Below, piece after piece: positions 36,151-45,253 of a DNA stretch of 64,000 nt. Within the stretch, counting starts at the first letter, position 1. The number at the start of each line of letters is the position of its first letter. The notes under the pieces are model-generated. The model worked only from the letters and a program-made list of their open reading frames with translations, made no database searches and had not been told where the DNA came from. Both the position numbers and the translations under genes were made by a program. Origin of the DNA: Candidatus Zixiibacteriota bacterium (GTDB taxonomy: Bacteria; Zixibacteria; MSB-5A5; GN15; FEB-12); the NCBI GenBank assembly GCA_019038695.1, contig JAHOYZ010000001.1, positions 33,500 through 97,499 of the forward strand, read 5' to 3'.

Positions 36151-37011
36151 CTACGGCGCTAGCGTTCTCTGAACGAGCTTGAACTCAGTATCCACTTCGA
36201 TAGCTACGCTGTAGTCAACCTCCTTACCCTCGATTATTTTGGTTCGGTCACCATCTACAACCCAGCGCTCCCTCTGCAAAACCACCAGCCCTTCTTTGTA
36301 TGCGAAGTACACTTTGCCCGTGGTCTGTATATGGTCCACGCCAGTACGGTCCAACGAGTCGCTTGGGTCCGCCTGAATGGGAATTACGAGGTTGCCGCTA
36401 CACTCAATCACCGCACAATCATAACCACCTTCACGCGCCAGAGATTTGAAGCGATAAGTTGTCGAAGCCTCCATGACACCATCCGGCAACAAAACCTTGG
36501 TTGTCTGCGTCCAGTGGTAGCCGGGAGAAATTTCTCCAGAGGGAAAGACCGGCATCCCTTGTTCATATATGTTTTTGATGTAAGCAATCGTGCTCTTGCT
36601 CTCTTCATCGGGGAATTCAATATCAAGTACCTTGCCGTCCGGTCGTACCTTCAACCTCAATTCACGGCTGAACTCACGCTTCTCCATCACTGTCGAATCT
36701 TCCTTTGAAGGCGCATCGTAAAACCAGATATCCTTCTCCGTCAATGCCGCCGACCCATCGTCAAACAGTTCGGTAATCTCCTGGGAAATAGTAGCATAGT
36801 ATTCGGAGCTATGTTCTTTGATAATCGAATCAGCTTCGATAACCTTGACACTGCGCTTGAACTCCTGTTCGTAATTCAGGACCATCCCTGCTTCCTGCTT
36901 GTAGCGCAACATGACCTGTTTTTCTCCCTGGCTACAACCAGCGACCAGAATGGCAACCCAAAGCACAAGCGGTAAATAGGCGGTGAGTCTCCTTAACATG
37001 TTCTTCCTCAA
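36151..37011 (-). CDS. Lipoprotein of unknown function in the sigma/GWxTD operon
   Basis: 286 residues. Lipoprotein signal: LRRLTAYLPLVLWVAILVAG followed by Cys (lipobox VAGC). The rest is beta-rich with repeated motifs such as FPSGEISPGYHWTQTTKVLL and YRFKSLAREGGYDCAVIECS. The overall look is of a DUF6263-like or LolA-like lipid/ligand-binding lipoprotein, but I cannot assign a family with confidence. Its position between anti-sigma and GWxTD genes suggests it is part of the same envelope function. Confidence 0.6.
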   Translation of the reverse strand: MRKNMLRRLTAYLPLVLWVAILVAGCSQGEKQVMLRYKQEAGMVLNYEQEFKRSVKVIEADSIIKEHSSEYYATISQEITELFDDGSAALTEKDIWFYDAPSKEDSTVMEKREFSRELRLKVRPDGKVLDIEFPDEESKSTIAYIKNIYEQGMPVFPSGEISPGYHWTQTTKVLLPDGVMEASTTYRFKSLAREGGYDCAVIECSGNLVIPIQADPSDSLDRTGVDHIQTTGKVYFAYKEGLVVLQRERWVVDGDRTKIIEGKEVDYSVAIEVDTEFKLVQRTLAP

Positions 37012-37034
37012 TATAGGCGGTTCAAGATTCTTCT

Positions 37035-37604
37035 TTACTCAACTGTATTGAACAACTCCGGCAGTCCAGCGAAGCGTCCAAGCGATCCGGGAAGCCCAAC
37101 CAGCAACATGCCCTGAGCCAACCGGATTTGATGTTCTCTGCTGAAAATAGCTGTATTGTCAGAGGCCAACAACTCTCGTACGTCGGCCGTAGCCAGCACC
37201 GGACTAGTGGCCGTATTGACCGTAGACATTTGTGTCTGATGCTGCGATCCGATCAGCAGAGCCGAAAACAGGATCACCATCGACGCCGCAACTGACAGAA
37301 TTGATCGGACCAGCGCCTTTCTCTGCAATCCCTTTTGATTCGCAAATGGGTACTTGGAGTCAGCAGCGATCTCCCCATCGACAGTTCTGGCCAGTACCAG
37401 ACCGTTCACCTCCGACCAGTAATCACTATTGGGGACAGGTGTGGTCATCGTTTCCAATGCCATCACCATTCGCTGAGCAAGTTCATATTCCTCGCGGCAT
37501 GCAGTACACTCATTAAAATGTCTGTGCATAGTTGCAGCCTGGTCCGGTGAAAGTTCATCGTCGATAAGCCGGTCCAGTTGCGAGAGAATGTCTCGACAAG
37601 TCAT
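37035..37604 (-). CDS. Anti-sigma factor with zinc-finger ZAS domain
   Basis: 189 residues from the ATG at 37604, preceded by GAGGAG; the in-frame ATG at 37622 overlaps the sigma gene. The ZAS motif HFNECTACREE (H-x3-C-x2-C, Cys residues near 32 and 35) binds the sigma factor. A single membrane helix (about 100-120, ILSVAASMVILFSALLIG) places the C-terminal part outside. Co-transcribed with the sigma gene, stop and start one base apart. Release on envelope stress would free the sigma factor; the stimulus is unknown. Confidence 0.88.
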   Translation of the reverse strand: MTCRDILSQLDRLIDDELSPDQAATMHRHFNECTACREEYELAQRMVMALETMTTPVPNSDYWSEVNGLVLARTVDGEIAADSKYPFANQKGLQRKALVRSILSVAASMVILFSALLIGSQHQTQMSTVNTATSPVLATADVRELLASDNTAIFSREHQIRLAQGMLLVGLPGSLGRFAGLPELFNTVE

Positions 37605-37605
37605 T

Positions 37606-38181
37606 TTACTCCTCTTTCCCAAGTCGCCTTCTCAATATTTTTCGCATTTTCCGTCGGGCGATATGGAGGTTAGACCGAACCGTTGCCTCGGGGCAACCAA
37701 ACACTTCGGCAATCTCTGCCTTACTGTAACCTTCGATGTCGTGCAAAACGGCGGTCAGTTTCTGCTTTGGCGGCAGTGTATCAAGCGCCCCTCGGATTTC
37801 CTCCATTAGCGCCTTGTTCGCATAATCTTCACTCGGCGTCGCCACTCTTTTTGACAGATGAAGCTGCACCTCACCTGGAAGTGAGTAGCTATCGTCACCC
37901 ATATGGCTGTGGCCTTTACGCTTGCGGAGCAGATCAATCGAGTAATTCATCGCGATCCGCAGCAAGAACGTCGAGAAGTATTTTACATTCGCTAACTCCT
38001 TACGACGCTTGTAAATACGCACAAACGTCTCTTGTACTACTTCGTCGGCATCGAGATGATTTCCCAATACCTGATACGCCATTGTGTAGATCTTCCGTCG
38101 AAAGCGCTTGAGTAGCTCAGCAAAAGCCACTTGATCGCCCTGGGCGAATCTATCTACCAGCTCCGGGATACTATTTTTCAT
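37606..38181 (-). CDS. ECF-type RNA polymerase sigma factor
   Basis: 191 residues, the typical ECF size. Region 2: FAELLKRFRRKIYTMAYQVL, NHLDADEVVQETFVRIYKRR. Region 4: TLPPKQKLTAVLHDIEGYSK, AEIAEVFGCPEATVRSNLHI, the helix-turn-helix that reads the -35 box. No additional C-terminal domain. First gene of the run that contains the anti-sigma factor, lipoprotein and the two GWxTD proteins, all minus strand with gaps of at most 24 bases. It diverges from the MFS transporter gene. Confidence 0.93.
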   Translation of the reverse strand: MKNSIPELVDRFAQGDQVAFAELLKRFRRKIYTMAYQVLGNHLDADEVVQETFVRIYKRRKELANVKYFSTFLLRIAMNYSIDLLRKRKGHSHMGDDSYSLPGEVQLHLSKRVATPSEDYANKALMEEIRGALDTLPPKQKLTAVLHDIEGYSKAEIAEVFGCPEATVRSNLHIARRKMRKILRRRLGKEE

Positions 38182-38345
38182 TTCCCGATCTATCGACGCT
38201 GCATCATATTGACGATCAAGAGACGCACGTGTTTAACACCTGCCAAAGAAAAACCGTTTGACTGTCTTCGCTGGAAAGCTTATGGTTGCCCTTATAGTTT
38301 GTCAATCTTTTTTTGCACAATAACTTATGAGGATTCCACGACAGC

Positions 38346-39734
38346 GTGAGCAGCACTGAAATCCAAGGACACAGATACCGATTCTTTGCTGTCGGGGCTA
38401 TCGGAACCTTCATGTCCACCCTCGACGGTTCCATTCTCAATGTCGCCCTACCGACCATTGCTGTCGATTTCCAATGTGGCATTCCGGTTGTGGCCTGGGT
38501 AGTTCTGGCCTATGCGCTAACGGTTGTCTCTCTTATGTTGGTGTTCGGAGCCTGGACCGAGCGCAAAGGGTATGGATTTGCCTACAAATTCGGTTTCTTG
38601 TTTTTCCTGATCGGATCGATAGTCTGCACAGTGGCTACGTCAATCGAAATCCTTATTGCCGGACGGGTCGTACAGGCTATCGGCTCAGCCATGTTCCAGG
38701 CAGTTGGACCGGGACTGGTAACGACCGTTTTCCCTGATCAGGAGCGTGGTAAGGCGATAGGCATGATGGTCATGATGGTTGCTGGCGGTATGATGGCCGG
38801 CCCTCCGCTTGGGGGACTGATCCTTCAACATTTTCCCTGGCAGGTTATTTTCGCAATCAACATTCCCATTGGATTAGTCGGACTGTTTCTTACATCGAAG
38901 TACTTCAAAATGCTCCCCATACAAAACGCCACCAGACCGTTACGTCTTCACGGAGCGATTGCCTTATCAATCGCTCTTCTGTCGGGAACATTGGCTTTGT
39001 CGTTAATAGATGATCATTCTCTGACCGATTTCCGGATCTGGGGGCTGGCTATCCTTTCGCTGGCAGCCTTCATCTCGTTCTTTCGATCAGAATCAAACCC
39101 GGATACGGCCCTGATCGGCATGGACATTTTCCGCAACCGTCAGTTTACTACCGCCCTTTCTGCGGCAGTATTGATGTTCATCGCTTTCGCTGGTGTTATG
39201 GTTCTGATACCTTTCTATCTTGAAAGAGTGAAACAATTCGAGCCCCAGACAGTCGGGTTGTATCTGATTATCTTCCCGGTACTCATGTTCATCGTCGCCC
39301 CTCTGGCCGGTCGCTTGTCGGACAAAATTGGATCACGCTTCCTGACTACGGCGGGAATGCTAATTCTGGCTGGCGGATTGTATCTCCTATCAGAATTGGA
39401 TACCACTACCAGTGAGATATACATTATTGTGAGTTTGGCCGCGACCAGTATCGGCGTTGCTGTCTTCAACACACCCAATTCTTCAGCCCTGATGGGATCG
39501 GTCCCTGAAAACAGACGAGCCATAACTTCTGGCATCCTGGCAACGTCACGCAATATCGGTATTGCCGTCGGCGTAGCGCTGGCAACTTCGCTGTTTGCCT
39601 TCTTTGAATCTGCCCAGGTGACTGAGATCACCGATTCCGCACTCCTTTTTGTGGAAAGCTACCAATCAGTCATACTGGTGGCGATGGTCATAACTCTGGT
39701 GGGGCTGCCATTTTGCCTGGCCCGAAAGAGATGA
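38346..39734 (+). CDS. MFS drug exporter, DHA2 (EmrB/QacA) type
   Basis: 462 residues, about 14 membrane helices. Starts at GTG 38346. The DHA2 signatures are present: FMSTLDGSILNVALPTIA in helix 1, and GRVVQAIGSAMFQAVGPGLV and MVMMVAGGMMAGPPLGGLI in helices 4-5 (the GPPLGG motif C). Exports amphipathic compounds by proton antiport; substrate unknown. A GAGGA sits 13 bases before the start codon, longer than ideal. Divergent from the ECF sigma gene. No membrane fusion partner (EmrA) is adjacent. Confidence 0.9.
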   Translation: MSSTEIQGHRYRFFAVGAIGTFMSTLDGSILNVALPTIAVDFQCGIPVVAWVVLAYALTVVSLMLVFGAWTERKGYGFAYKFGFLFFLIGSIVCTVATSIEILIAGRVVQAIGSAMFQAVGPGLVTTVFPDQERGKAIGMMVMMVAGGMMAGPPLGGLILQHFPWQVIFAINIPIGLVGLFLTSKYFKMLPIQNATRPLRLHGAIALSIALLSGTLALSLIDDHSLTDFRIWGLAILSLAAFISFFRSESNPDTALIGMDIFRNRQFTTALSAAVLMFIAFAGVMVLIPFYLERVKQFEPQTVGLYLIIFPVLMFIVAPLAGRLSDKIGSRFLTTAGMLILAGGLYLLSELDTTTSEIYIIVSLAATSIGVAVFNTPNSSALMGSVPENRRAITSGILATSRNIGIAVGVALATSLFAFFESAQVTEITDSALLFVESYQSVILVAMVITLVGLPFCLARKR

Positions 39735-39753
39735 GGTAACACATAAAAACCGA

Positions 39754-39782
39754 TTGACACCGGCCGATACCATATGTATAGT
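39754..39782 (+). promoter_or_regulatory. Promoter of tRNA-Ala
   Basis: TTGACA (39754-39759), 17 bases, TATAGT (39777-39782). Transcription would begin about 12-18 bases before the tRNA. Confidence 0.75.
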
Positions 39783-39799
39783 TGGCCTCAGAAAGATAT

Positions 39800-39872
<73 letters not shown>

Positions 39873-39882
39873 CAAGCCCAGC

Positions 39883-39912
39883 AAAACCCTCGCCTTCACC
39901 GGCGGGGGTTTT
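39883..39912 (+). terminator. Intrinsic terminator after tRNA-Ala
   Basis: AAAACCCTCGCC (39883-39894), loop TTCACC, GGCGGGGGTTTT (39901-39912): a 12-pair stem whose 3' arm ends in T residues. Confidence 0.85.
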
Positions 39913-40044
39913 GTGTATTCATGACAATCCTATTGATAATCATGGACTATTATGCTATATTCATATTTGAAGTTACTTAACGCTGTTCTTAAGTACGTAA
40001 AACATAGATCCTGATTTAATCTAAGTCATCCGGAGGTAACATCC

Positions 40045-41871
40045 ATGCATGGTTTTCTAACGATTTTGCTCGTAGTTGTGGTGGTCACGATGCCGATCGC
40101 AGCTATGGCTCAAGAGTTGATCTGTACTGGTGGTAATTTGACCTGTGACGTGACTCAGATTACGGCCCACGTTGATGTCACCAATATCGGCGATCTTATT
40201 ATGCCGCTGTCGTATGTGTGGAGTCCCGAGCCGTTCAGTGGTCAGGGTACTACCGACGCCGTTTACAAGGTTGCGACTGCTGTGTCGATTACCGTGACGG
40301 AAGACGCGACTGGCAGTGACGCGACCTGTAATACTTGGATCACTGAGGACGTTGATCTTCCAGAGTTGACCTGTACTGGTGGTATTTTGACCTATGACGT
40401 GACTCAGATTACGGCCCACGTTGATGTCACCAATCCCGGTGATCTTATTATGCCGCTGTCGTATGTGTGGAGTCCCGAGCCGTTCAGTGGTCAGGGTACT
40501 ACCGACGCCGTTTACAAGGTTGCGACTGCTGTGTCGATTACCGTGACGGAAGACGCGACTGGTTGTGACGGGGTCTGTTATACTGAGATCACTGAGGACG
40601 TTGAGCTACCAATGTTTGGCCCAAGAATCGATTATGCCGCTGGAGACGGTCCTCAATCTATCTTCGCGATTGATCTTGACGGGAATGGTAGCAATGACCT
40701 GGCAACAGCGAATAACAACGCCTCTAATGCCTCAACAATATTGAATTTGGGCAATGGGACTTTTCTGCCTCCGGTCTACTCTGACTATCTCCACTCTGCT
40801 TACAAAGTCTCCTCATGTGACTTTGACGGTGATGGCTACAATGACCTGACGGTAACACTCATTTTCCCCGACCAAGTCGCAATACTGATAAATAACGGCG
40901 ACGGGACCCTTCAAGCTCCAGTTCTGTATAGTTGTGGAAATACTCCTTACCAAGTTTTTGCGGAGGACCTAAACGGAGATGGTGACTGTGATTTGGTAAC
41001 CGCAAACTATCATGATCACGGTATCGCAGTACTGCTAAATAACGGCGACGGAACCTTTCAAACCGCCGTCCCCTATGCTACTGATTATCAACCGAAGTCT
41101 GTCTTCGCAAGAGATCTTGACGGTGATGGCGACAATGATCTGGTGGTAGGGAACTACAGTGGTGATAATATCTCAATACTAATTAATCATGGTGCTGGAA
41201 CCTTTCAAACCGCGGTTAACTATGCCGCTGGAAATGGACCTAGATCTGTATTTGCGATTGATTTTAACGGTGATAGCGACAATGACCTGGTAGTTGTGAA
41301 CGGACTTGATGACAATGTTTCTATACTGCTGAACAACGGTAGTGGGACCTTCCAAGCCGCGGTTAACTATGCTGTTGGAGATAGTCCGTACTCTGTATTC
41401 TCGATTGATCTTAACGATGATGGTGACAATGATCTGGCGGTAGCGAACGGAACTGATGACAATGTCTCTGTACTACTAGGGAACGGTGACGGGAGCTTTG
41501 AGGCTGCAGTCAATTATGGTGTAGGAGATAATCCAGTATCTATCTTCTCAATTGATCTCAATGGTGATGGCTATAATGACCTGGCGACAGCAAACTACGC
41601 CTCAGACAATGTCTCCGTTCTGTTGAACATCGGCGGTCCGTATAGCTGCTGTGTTCCACCAATGCGAGGCAATGTCGACTACGTATTGCCCGATGAAATC
41701 AACATTGCCGATCTGACCCACCTTGTGGCCTACCTGTTCACTAGTGGTCCACCTCCTCCGTGTTTGGAAGAAGCTGACATAGACGGCAATGATGAGATCA
41801 ACATCGCCGACCTGACCTATCTGGTTTCGTACTTATTCACTGGTGGTCCACCACCGGTAGCGTGCCCATAG
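40045..41871 (+). CDS. Secreted FG-GAP/VCBS protein with tandem repeats and dockerin-like tail
   Basis: 608 residues. Signal peptide MHGFLTILLVVVVVTMPIAA. Residues 24-190 are two 83-residue tandem repeats (CTGG..TCDVTQITAHVDVTN) that are nearly identical at the DNA level. Residues about 192-530 hold seven FG-GAP/VCBS-type repeats with Ca-binding loops (DLDGDGDNDLVVGN and variants), folding into a beta-propeller. The last 60 residues are two dockerin-like repeats (DEINIADLTHLVAYLFTSG and EINIADLTYLVSYLFTGG). An extracellular calcium-binding adhesion or surface protein is likely. CGGAGG lies before the ATG. A terminator-like hairpin (41902-41927) follows. Confidence 0.85.
   Translation: MHGFLTILLVVVVVTMPIAAMAQELICTGGNLTCDVTQITAHVDVTNIGDLIMPLSYVWSPEPFSGQGTTDAVYKVATAVSITVTEDATGSDATCNTWITEDVDLPELTCTGGILTYDVTQITAHVDVTNPGDLIMPLSYVWSPEPFSGQGTTDAVYKVATAVSITVTEDATGCDGVCYTEITEDVELPMFGPRIDYAAGDGPQSIFAIDLDGNGSNDLATANNNASNASTILNLGNGTFLPPVYSDYLHSAYKVSSCDFDGDGYNDLTVTLIFPDQVAILINNGDGTLQAPVLYSCGNTPYQVFAEDLNGDGDCDLVTANYHDHGIAVLLNNGDGTFQTAVPYATDYQPKSVFARDLDGDGDNDLVVGNYSGDNISILINHGAGTFQTAVNYAAGNGPRSVFAIDFNGDSDNDLVVVNGLDDNVSILLNNGSGTFQAAVNYAVGDSPYSVFSIDLNDDGDNDLAVANGTDDNVSVLLGNGDGSFEAAVNYGVGDNPVSIFSIDLNGDGYNDLATANYASDNVSVLLNIGGPYSCCVPPMRGNVDYVLPDEINIADLTHLVAYLFTSGPPPPCLEEADIDGNDEINIADLTYLVSYLFTGGPPPVACP
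40114..40611 (+). repeat. Tandem 249-bp repeat within the FG-GAP gene
   Basis: Unit 40114-40362 is repeated at 40363-40611 (period 249 bases, 83 codons). The central part, over 100 bases, is identical between units; differences cluster at the unit ends. In-frame, so copy number could vary without breaking the gene. Confidence 0.9.
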
Positions 41872-41901
41872 CGCATAAAAAGACTGATATTGCCAATACA
41901 A

Positions 41902-41927
41902 CGGCCACTCTATTACAGGGGTGGCCG
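41902..41927 (+). terminator. Probable terminator after the FG-GAP gene
   Basis: CGGCCAC (41902-41908) and GTGGCCG (41921-41927) form a 7-pair stem, followed by ATTTCTTTG, a moderate T tract. Confidence 0.55.
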
Positions 41928-42038
41928 ATTTCTTTGCTCGAATCTCAGTGAACATACTCAAAGCAATTGACCCGGCTTGACTTTCTAATCTGGTTTCCAT
42001 AGCTTGATTCAAGACAGTCCATCTACATGGGGAGGCAT

Positions 42039-42947
42039 ATGTCGAAATTCATTTGGATCATTTGTTTCGTTTCAATCAGCGTTTCAGTAACCAATGCCGG
42101 CGTCATCGACAATACCGATCCAGTCATGATTGACCTGAAAATCCCTGACTCAAGCCAGGTTCAGATCATCACAACCGTGGGCGGCTCGACTCTCATCGGA
42201 CGCATAGTTGAGATCGGAGATGGTACAATCACGTTTGAGACGGAACTGGGAACCCAGACGATTCCAATCGCAAAGATATCGGAGATCAAAGAAATCGCTG
42301 CTTCCTCCATCAGGCAAGGTAAGGTTTGGTTCCCCAATCCCAACACTACCCGACTCTTTTTTGGCCCGACCGGACGTATGTTGAAAAAGGGCAAAGGGTA
42401 TTTCTCTGATTACTATCTGTTCTTCCCTGGATTTGCTTGGGGATTGTCTGACAACATCACGCTTGGCGCTGGCATGTCTCTCTTTCCCGGACTTGGACTT
42501 GACCGACAGCTGTTTTTCTTCACACCCAAGATAGGTATATCTGCCAGCGAAAATCTCAGTCTCGCGGCAGGTGCGCTCATTCTCAAGATACCAGATTGGG
42601 ATGATTGGGATAATGGTGATAATTCACCGACCGTTGGCATCATGTACGGCGTAGGCACCTATGGAACAGCCGATGCCAGCCTGACCGGTGGCCTCGGATT
42701 TGGCTTTGTCGATAGTGAGATTGCCGAGAAGCCGATGATCCTCTTTGGTGCAGAAGCTCGGGCCGGTCGCCGAACCGCTTTTGTGACGGAAAACTGGGTT
42801 ATTCCCGAAGTGGAAAACATCCTGATGTCCTATGGTATTCGCTTTTTTGGTGAATCCCTTTCAATCGATCTGGCTTTCATAACTCCATTCGGTGAAGACT
42901 TCTTTTTCCCCGGCGTGCCATACATCGATTTCGTGTTCAATTTCTAG
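42039..42947 (+). CDS. Exported outer-membrane-type beta-barrel protein
   Basis: 302 residues. The ATG at 42039 follows GGGAGG; the in-frame ATG at 42027 overlaps the ribosome binding site. Signal peptide MSKFIWIICFVSISVSVTNA. Residues 30-75 form a small beta domain (ITTVGGSTLIGRIVEIGDGT, FETELGTQTIPIAKISEIKE) of the SH3/Lsm-like type. The rest is alternating beta strands with repeated GAGMSLFPGLGL-like turns, ending in Phe (FVFNF), the usual outer-membrane barrel signal. A porin or small barrel is likely; no substrate can be named. Confidence 0.6.
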   Translation: MSKFIWIICFVSISVSVTNAGVIDNTDPVMIDLKIPDSSQVQIITTVGGSTLIGRIVEIGDGTITFETELGTQTIPIAKISEIKEIAASSIRQGKVWFPNPNTTRLFFGPTGRMLKKGKGYFSDYYLFFPGFAWGLSDNITLGAGMSLFPGLGLDRQLFFFTPKIGISASENLSLAAGALILKIPDWDDWDNGDNSPTVGIMYGVGTYGTADASLTGGLGFGFVDSEIAEKPMILFGAEARAGRRTAFVTENWVIPEVENILMSYGIRFFGESLSIDLAFITPFGEDFFFPGVPYIDFVFNF

Positions 42948-43064
42948 TCCGTGTCATACCATATATTGTCAATCAATGTAAAGGGCTATAAAAACTTGAC
43001 TCTCATGCACCTGCGCCTAACTTAATGAGATTCAATACGGCGCCACTGATAACCCGGAGGTCTT

Positions 43065-45038
43065 GTGAACGATTCAAAGAAGCCAAATGAAAAGTTTGAA
43101 CCGGTAATTCCACACACCAGCAATGTTGCCGAGGTCACCTGGCCGGCGGTTATTCTCGGCATCCTGATCTCAGTGATCTTCGGTGTCGCTATGGCCTACC
43201 TGGGTCTTAAACTGGGCATGACCGTGTCGGCTTCAATTCCGGCCGCTGTCATCTCGATGGCTATCCTGCGGCTTATCACGAAAAGCCCAACGGTGCTTGA
43301 GAATAACATCGTACAGACGATAGGCTCAGCCGGTGAATCACTAGCGGCAGGTATCATCTTTACTATCCCGGCCTTTTTTATCTGGGCCGCCAACGACGAA
43401 CTCGCTGCTTCAGGTTATATCCACGAGGTTTCCAAGGGTCAGATATTCTGGCTGTCAATACTCGGCGGAACACTTGGTATTTTGCTGATGATCCCCTTGC
43501 GTAAGTATCTCGTCCACCGCGAACACGGTAAATTAAGATTCCCGGAAGGCACTGCCTGCGCCGAGATCATCGTTGCCGGTGACGAGGGGGGCAACAAAGC
43601 CAAAATGGTCTTTATGGGAATAGGTCTGGGTGCCATCTATACCATAGGTATGGAAACACTCAAAGGATGGGGCGAGTTTGTGGACTACCACTTCAGGGGA
43701 TTTCTCAAAGGCGGCACGATCGGTATTGATGCCACGCCCGCCCTGTTGGGCGTCGGTTACATTATCGGCCCCCGTATTGCCGCCCTGATGATGGGCGGTG
43801 CTGTCCTCGGCTACCTGGGCATCGGACCGCTTATCATGTTCATTGGCGAACAGATACCGGGGGTAGTCATTTCTCCCGGGGTAATCCCAATTTCCGATAT
43901 GACCCCACCCGAGTTGCGTAATTCCTATATCAAGTATCTTGGCGTCGGGGCAGTAGCGCTGGGTGGGTTTGTGAGCCTGCTGAAATCGTTCCCGGTAATC
44001 TTTTCCTCGTTCAGCAAAGGCTTCAACGAACTCATCGGCAAGAAAGTTTCGAATGATGTCCCCCGCACCGACAAAGACTTACCGATGAAATGGGTGCTTC
44101 TCGGAGTCGTGGTTGTGATCATCGCTATCTGGATGCTTCCTGGCACAGAGTTGCATCTTTTGGGCGCGTTCCTCTCTGTACTTTTTGGTTTCTTCTTTGT
44201 GGTAGTCGCGGCACGGATTGTAGGTATTGTCGGATCATCTTCATCACCAGTGTCAGGTATGACTATCGCCACATTGTTGGTAACATGTCTGGTGCTGGTT
44301 TATTTTGGAGTAGAAGGCACAGCTGGAATGATCACTGCCATGTCGGTTGGATCAATAGTCTGTATCGCCGTTTGTATGTCGGGTGATATTGCTCAGGACC
44401 TCAAGACCGGCTACCTGCTCGGTGCTACACCTTGGAAACAGCAGCTGGTTGAATTCGCCGGTCTCCTCTTCCCTGCCATAGCAATGGGATTCACTGTTTA
44501 CTATCTCAACGATGTTTTCGGCTTTGTAGAGGGTGCCACCGAACGAACACCCCTCCTTGCTCCACAAGCCAATGTTATGGCCACTGTGGTGCAGGGCGTG
44601 ATGAACTCCAACCTCCCCTGGGCGCCAATTATTGTCGGCGGCATGATCGCCCTGGCTGTCGAGTTGCTGGGTATTTCATCGCTGCCGTTTGCCATCGGAT
44701 TATATCTACCATTATCGCTATCATCACCTATTATGATTGGCGGAGCCATTGCCTGGTTCATTCGCAAAGCCTCAACCGACAAGGAATACAAAGATCGCAA
44801 TGAGGGCGGTGTTCTGTTCTCATCAGGATTGGTAGCGGGTTATTCAATAGTCGGGGTAGTTACCGCCTTCATGCTGGGTATGTCGGGCGGATACATCAAC
44901 TACTATGATGCCCACGACGGTTTGTGGGATCGCCTGTCAGGATCGTTCAGCCCCTATTTGTCGTTACTTTTGTTCGCCGGTTTGGCGGCCCTTTTAGCTC
45001 ACCTTGCGTATAATGGACTAGGCAAGAAGAAGAAATGA
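43065..45038 (+). CDS. OPT-family oligopeptide transporter
   Basis: 657 residues, about 15 membrane helices. Starts at GTG 43065 with CGGAGG before it. The OPT signature region is visible: WPAVILGILISVIFGVAMAY with LGLKLGMTVSASIPAAVISM, then ENNIVQTIGSAGESLAAGII. Imports oligopeptides or metal chelates by proton coupling. The promoter region upstream contains TTGACT/TAACTT with 16 bases between, moderately good. Confidence 0.93.
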   Translation: MNDSKKPNEKFEPVIPHTSNVAEVTWPAVILGILISVIFGVAMAYLGLKLGMTVSASIPAAVISMAILRLITKSPTVLENNIVQTIGSAGESLAAGIIFTIPAFFIWAANDELAASGYIHEVSKGQIFWLSILGGTLGILLMIPLRKYLVHREHGKLRFPEGTACAEIIVAGDEGGNKAKMVFMGIGLGAIYTIGMETLKGWGEFVDYHFRGFLKGGTIGIDATPALLGVGYIIGPRIAALMMGGAVLGYLGIGPLIMFIGEQIPGVVISPGVIPISDMTPPELRNSYIKYLGVGAVALGGFVSLLKSFPVIFSSFSKGFNELIGKKVSNDVPRTDKDLPMKWVLLGVVVVIIAIWMLPGTELHLLGAFLSVLFGFFFVVVAARIVGIVGSSSSPVSGMTIATLLVTCLVLVYFGVEGTAGMITAMSVGSIVCIAVCMSGDIAQDLKTGYLLGATPWKQQLVEFAGLLFPAIAMGFTVYYLNDVFGFVEGATERTPLLAPQANVMATVVQGVMNSNLPWAPIIVGGMIALAVELLGISSLPFAIGLYLPLSLSSPIMIGGAIAWFIRKASTDKEYKDRNEGGVLFSSGLVAGYSIVGVVTAFMLGMSGGYINYYDAHDGLWDRLSGSFSPYLSLLLFAGLAALLAHLAYNGLGKKKK

Positions 45039-45080
45039 AAATGAGACAGACGGAGAGTAAGTAAGGCGGAATCCCCTGGT

Positions 45081-45180
45081 GGTTCCGCCAGGCATCGCCT
45101 GTTTTCTGGCAGGAGCGCAAATCCGCCGCGGCGGGCTGCCCTACAGCTTCCGCCAATTGTCGTCCTGAGCGGAGTCGAAG
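45081..45180. repeat. Intergenic repeat mosaic between OPT and GT39 genes
   Basis: 45081-45119 is identical to 4452-4490 (39 bases). 45165-45180 is a copy of the arm at 8431-8446. GCGGCGGGCTGCCCTAC, also found in such elements, lies between. The whole gap 45039-45253 appears to be repeat material. Confidence 0.8.
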
Positions 45181-45253
45181 GACGGCGGACGCGAGATAAG
45201 GATGTAGTTTGTCTGACTTCAATCCGTAGGTTTTGATTGTCACTCTTGGAGAT

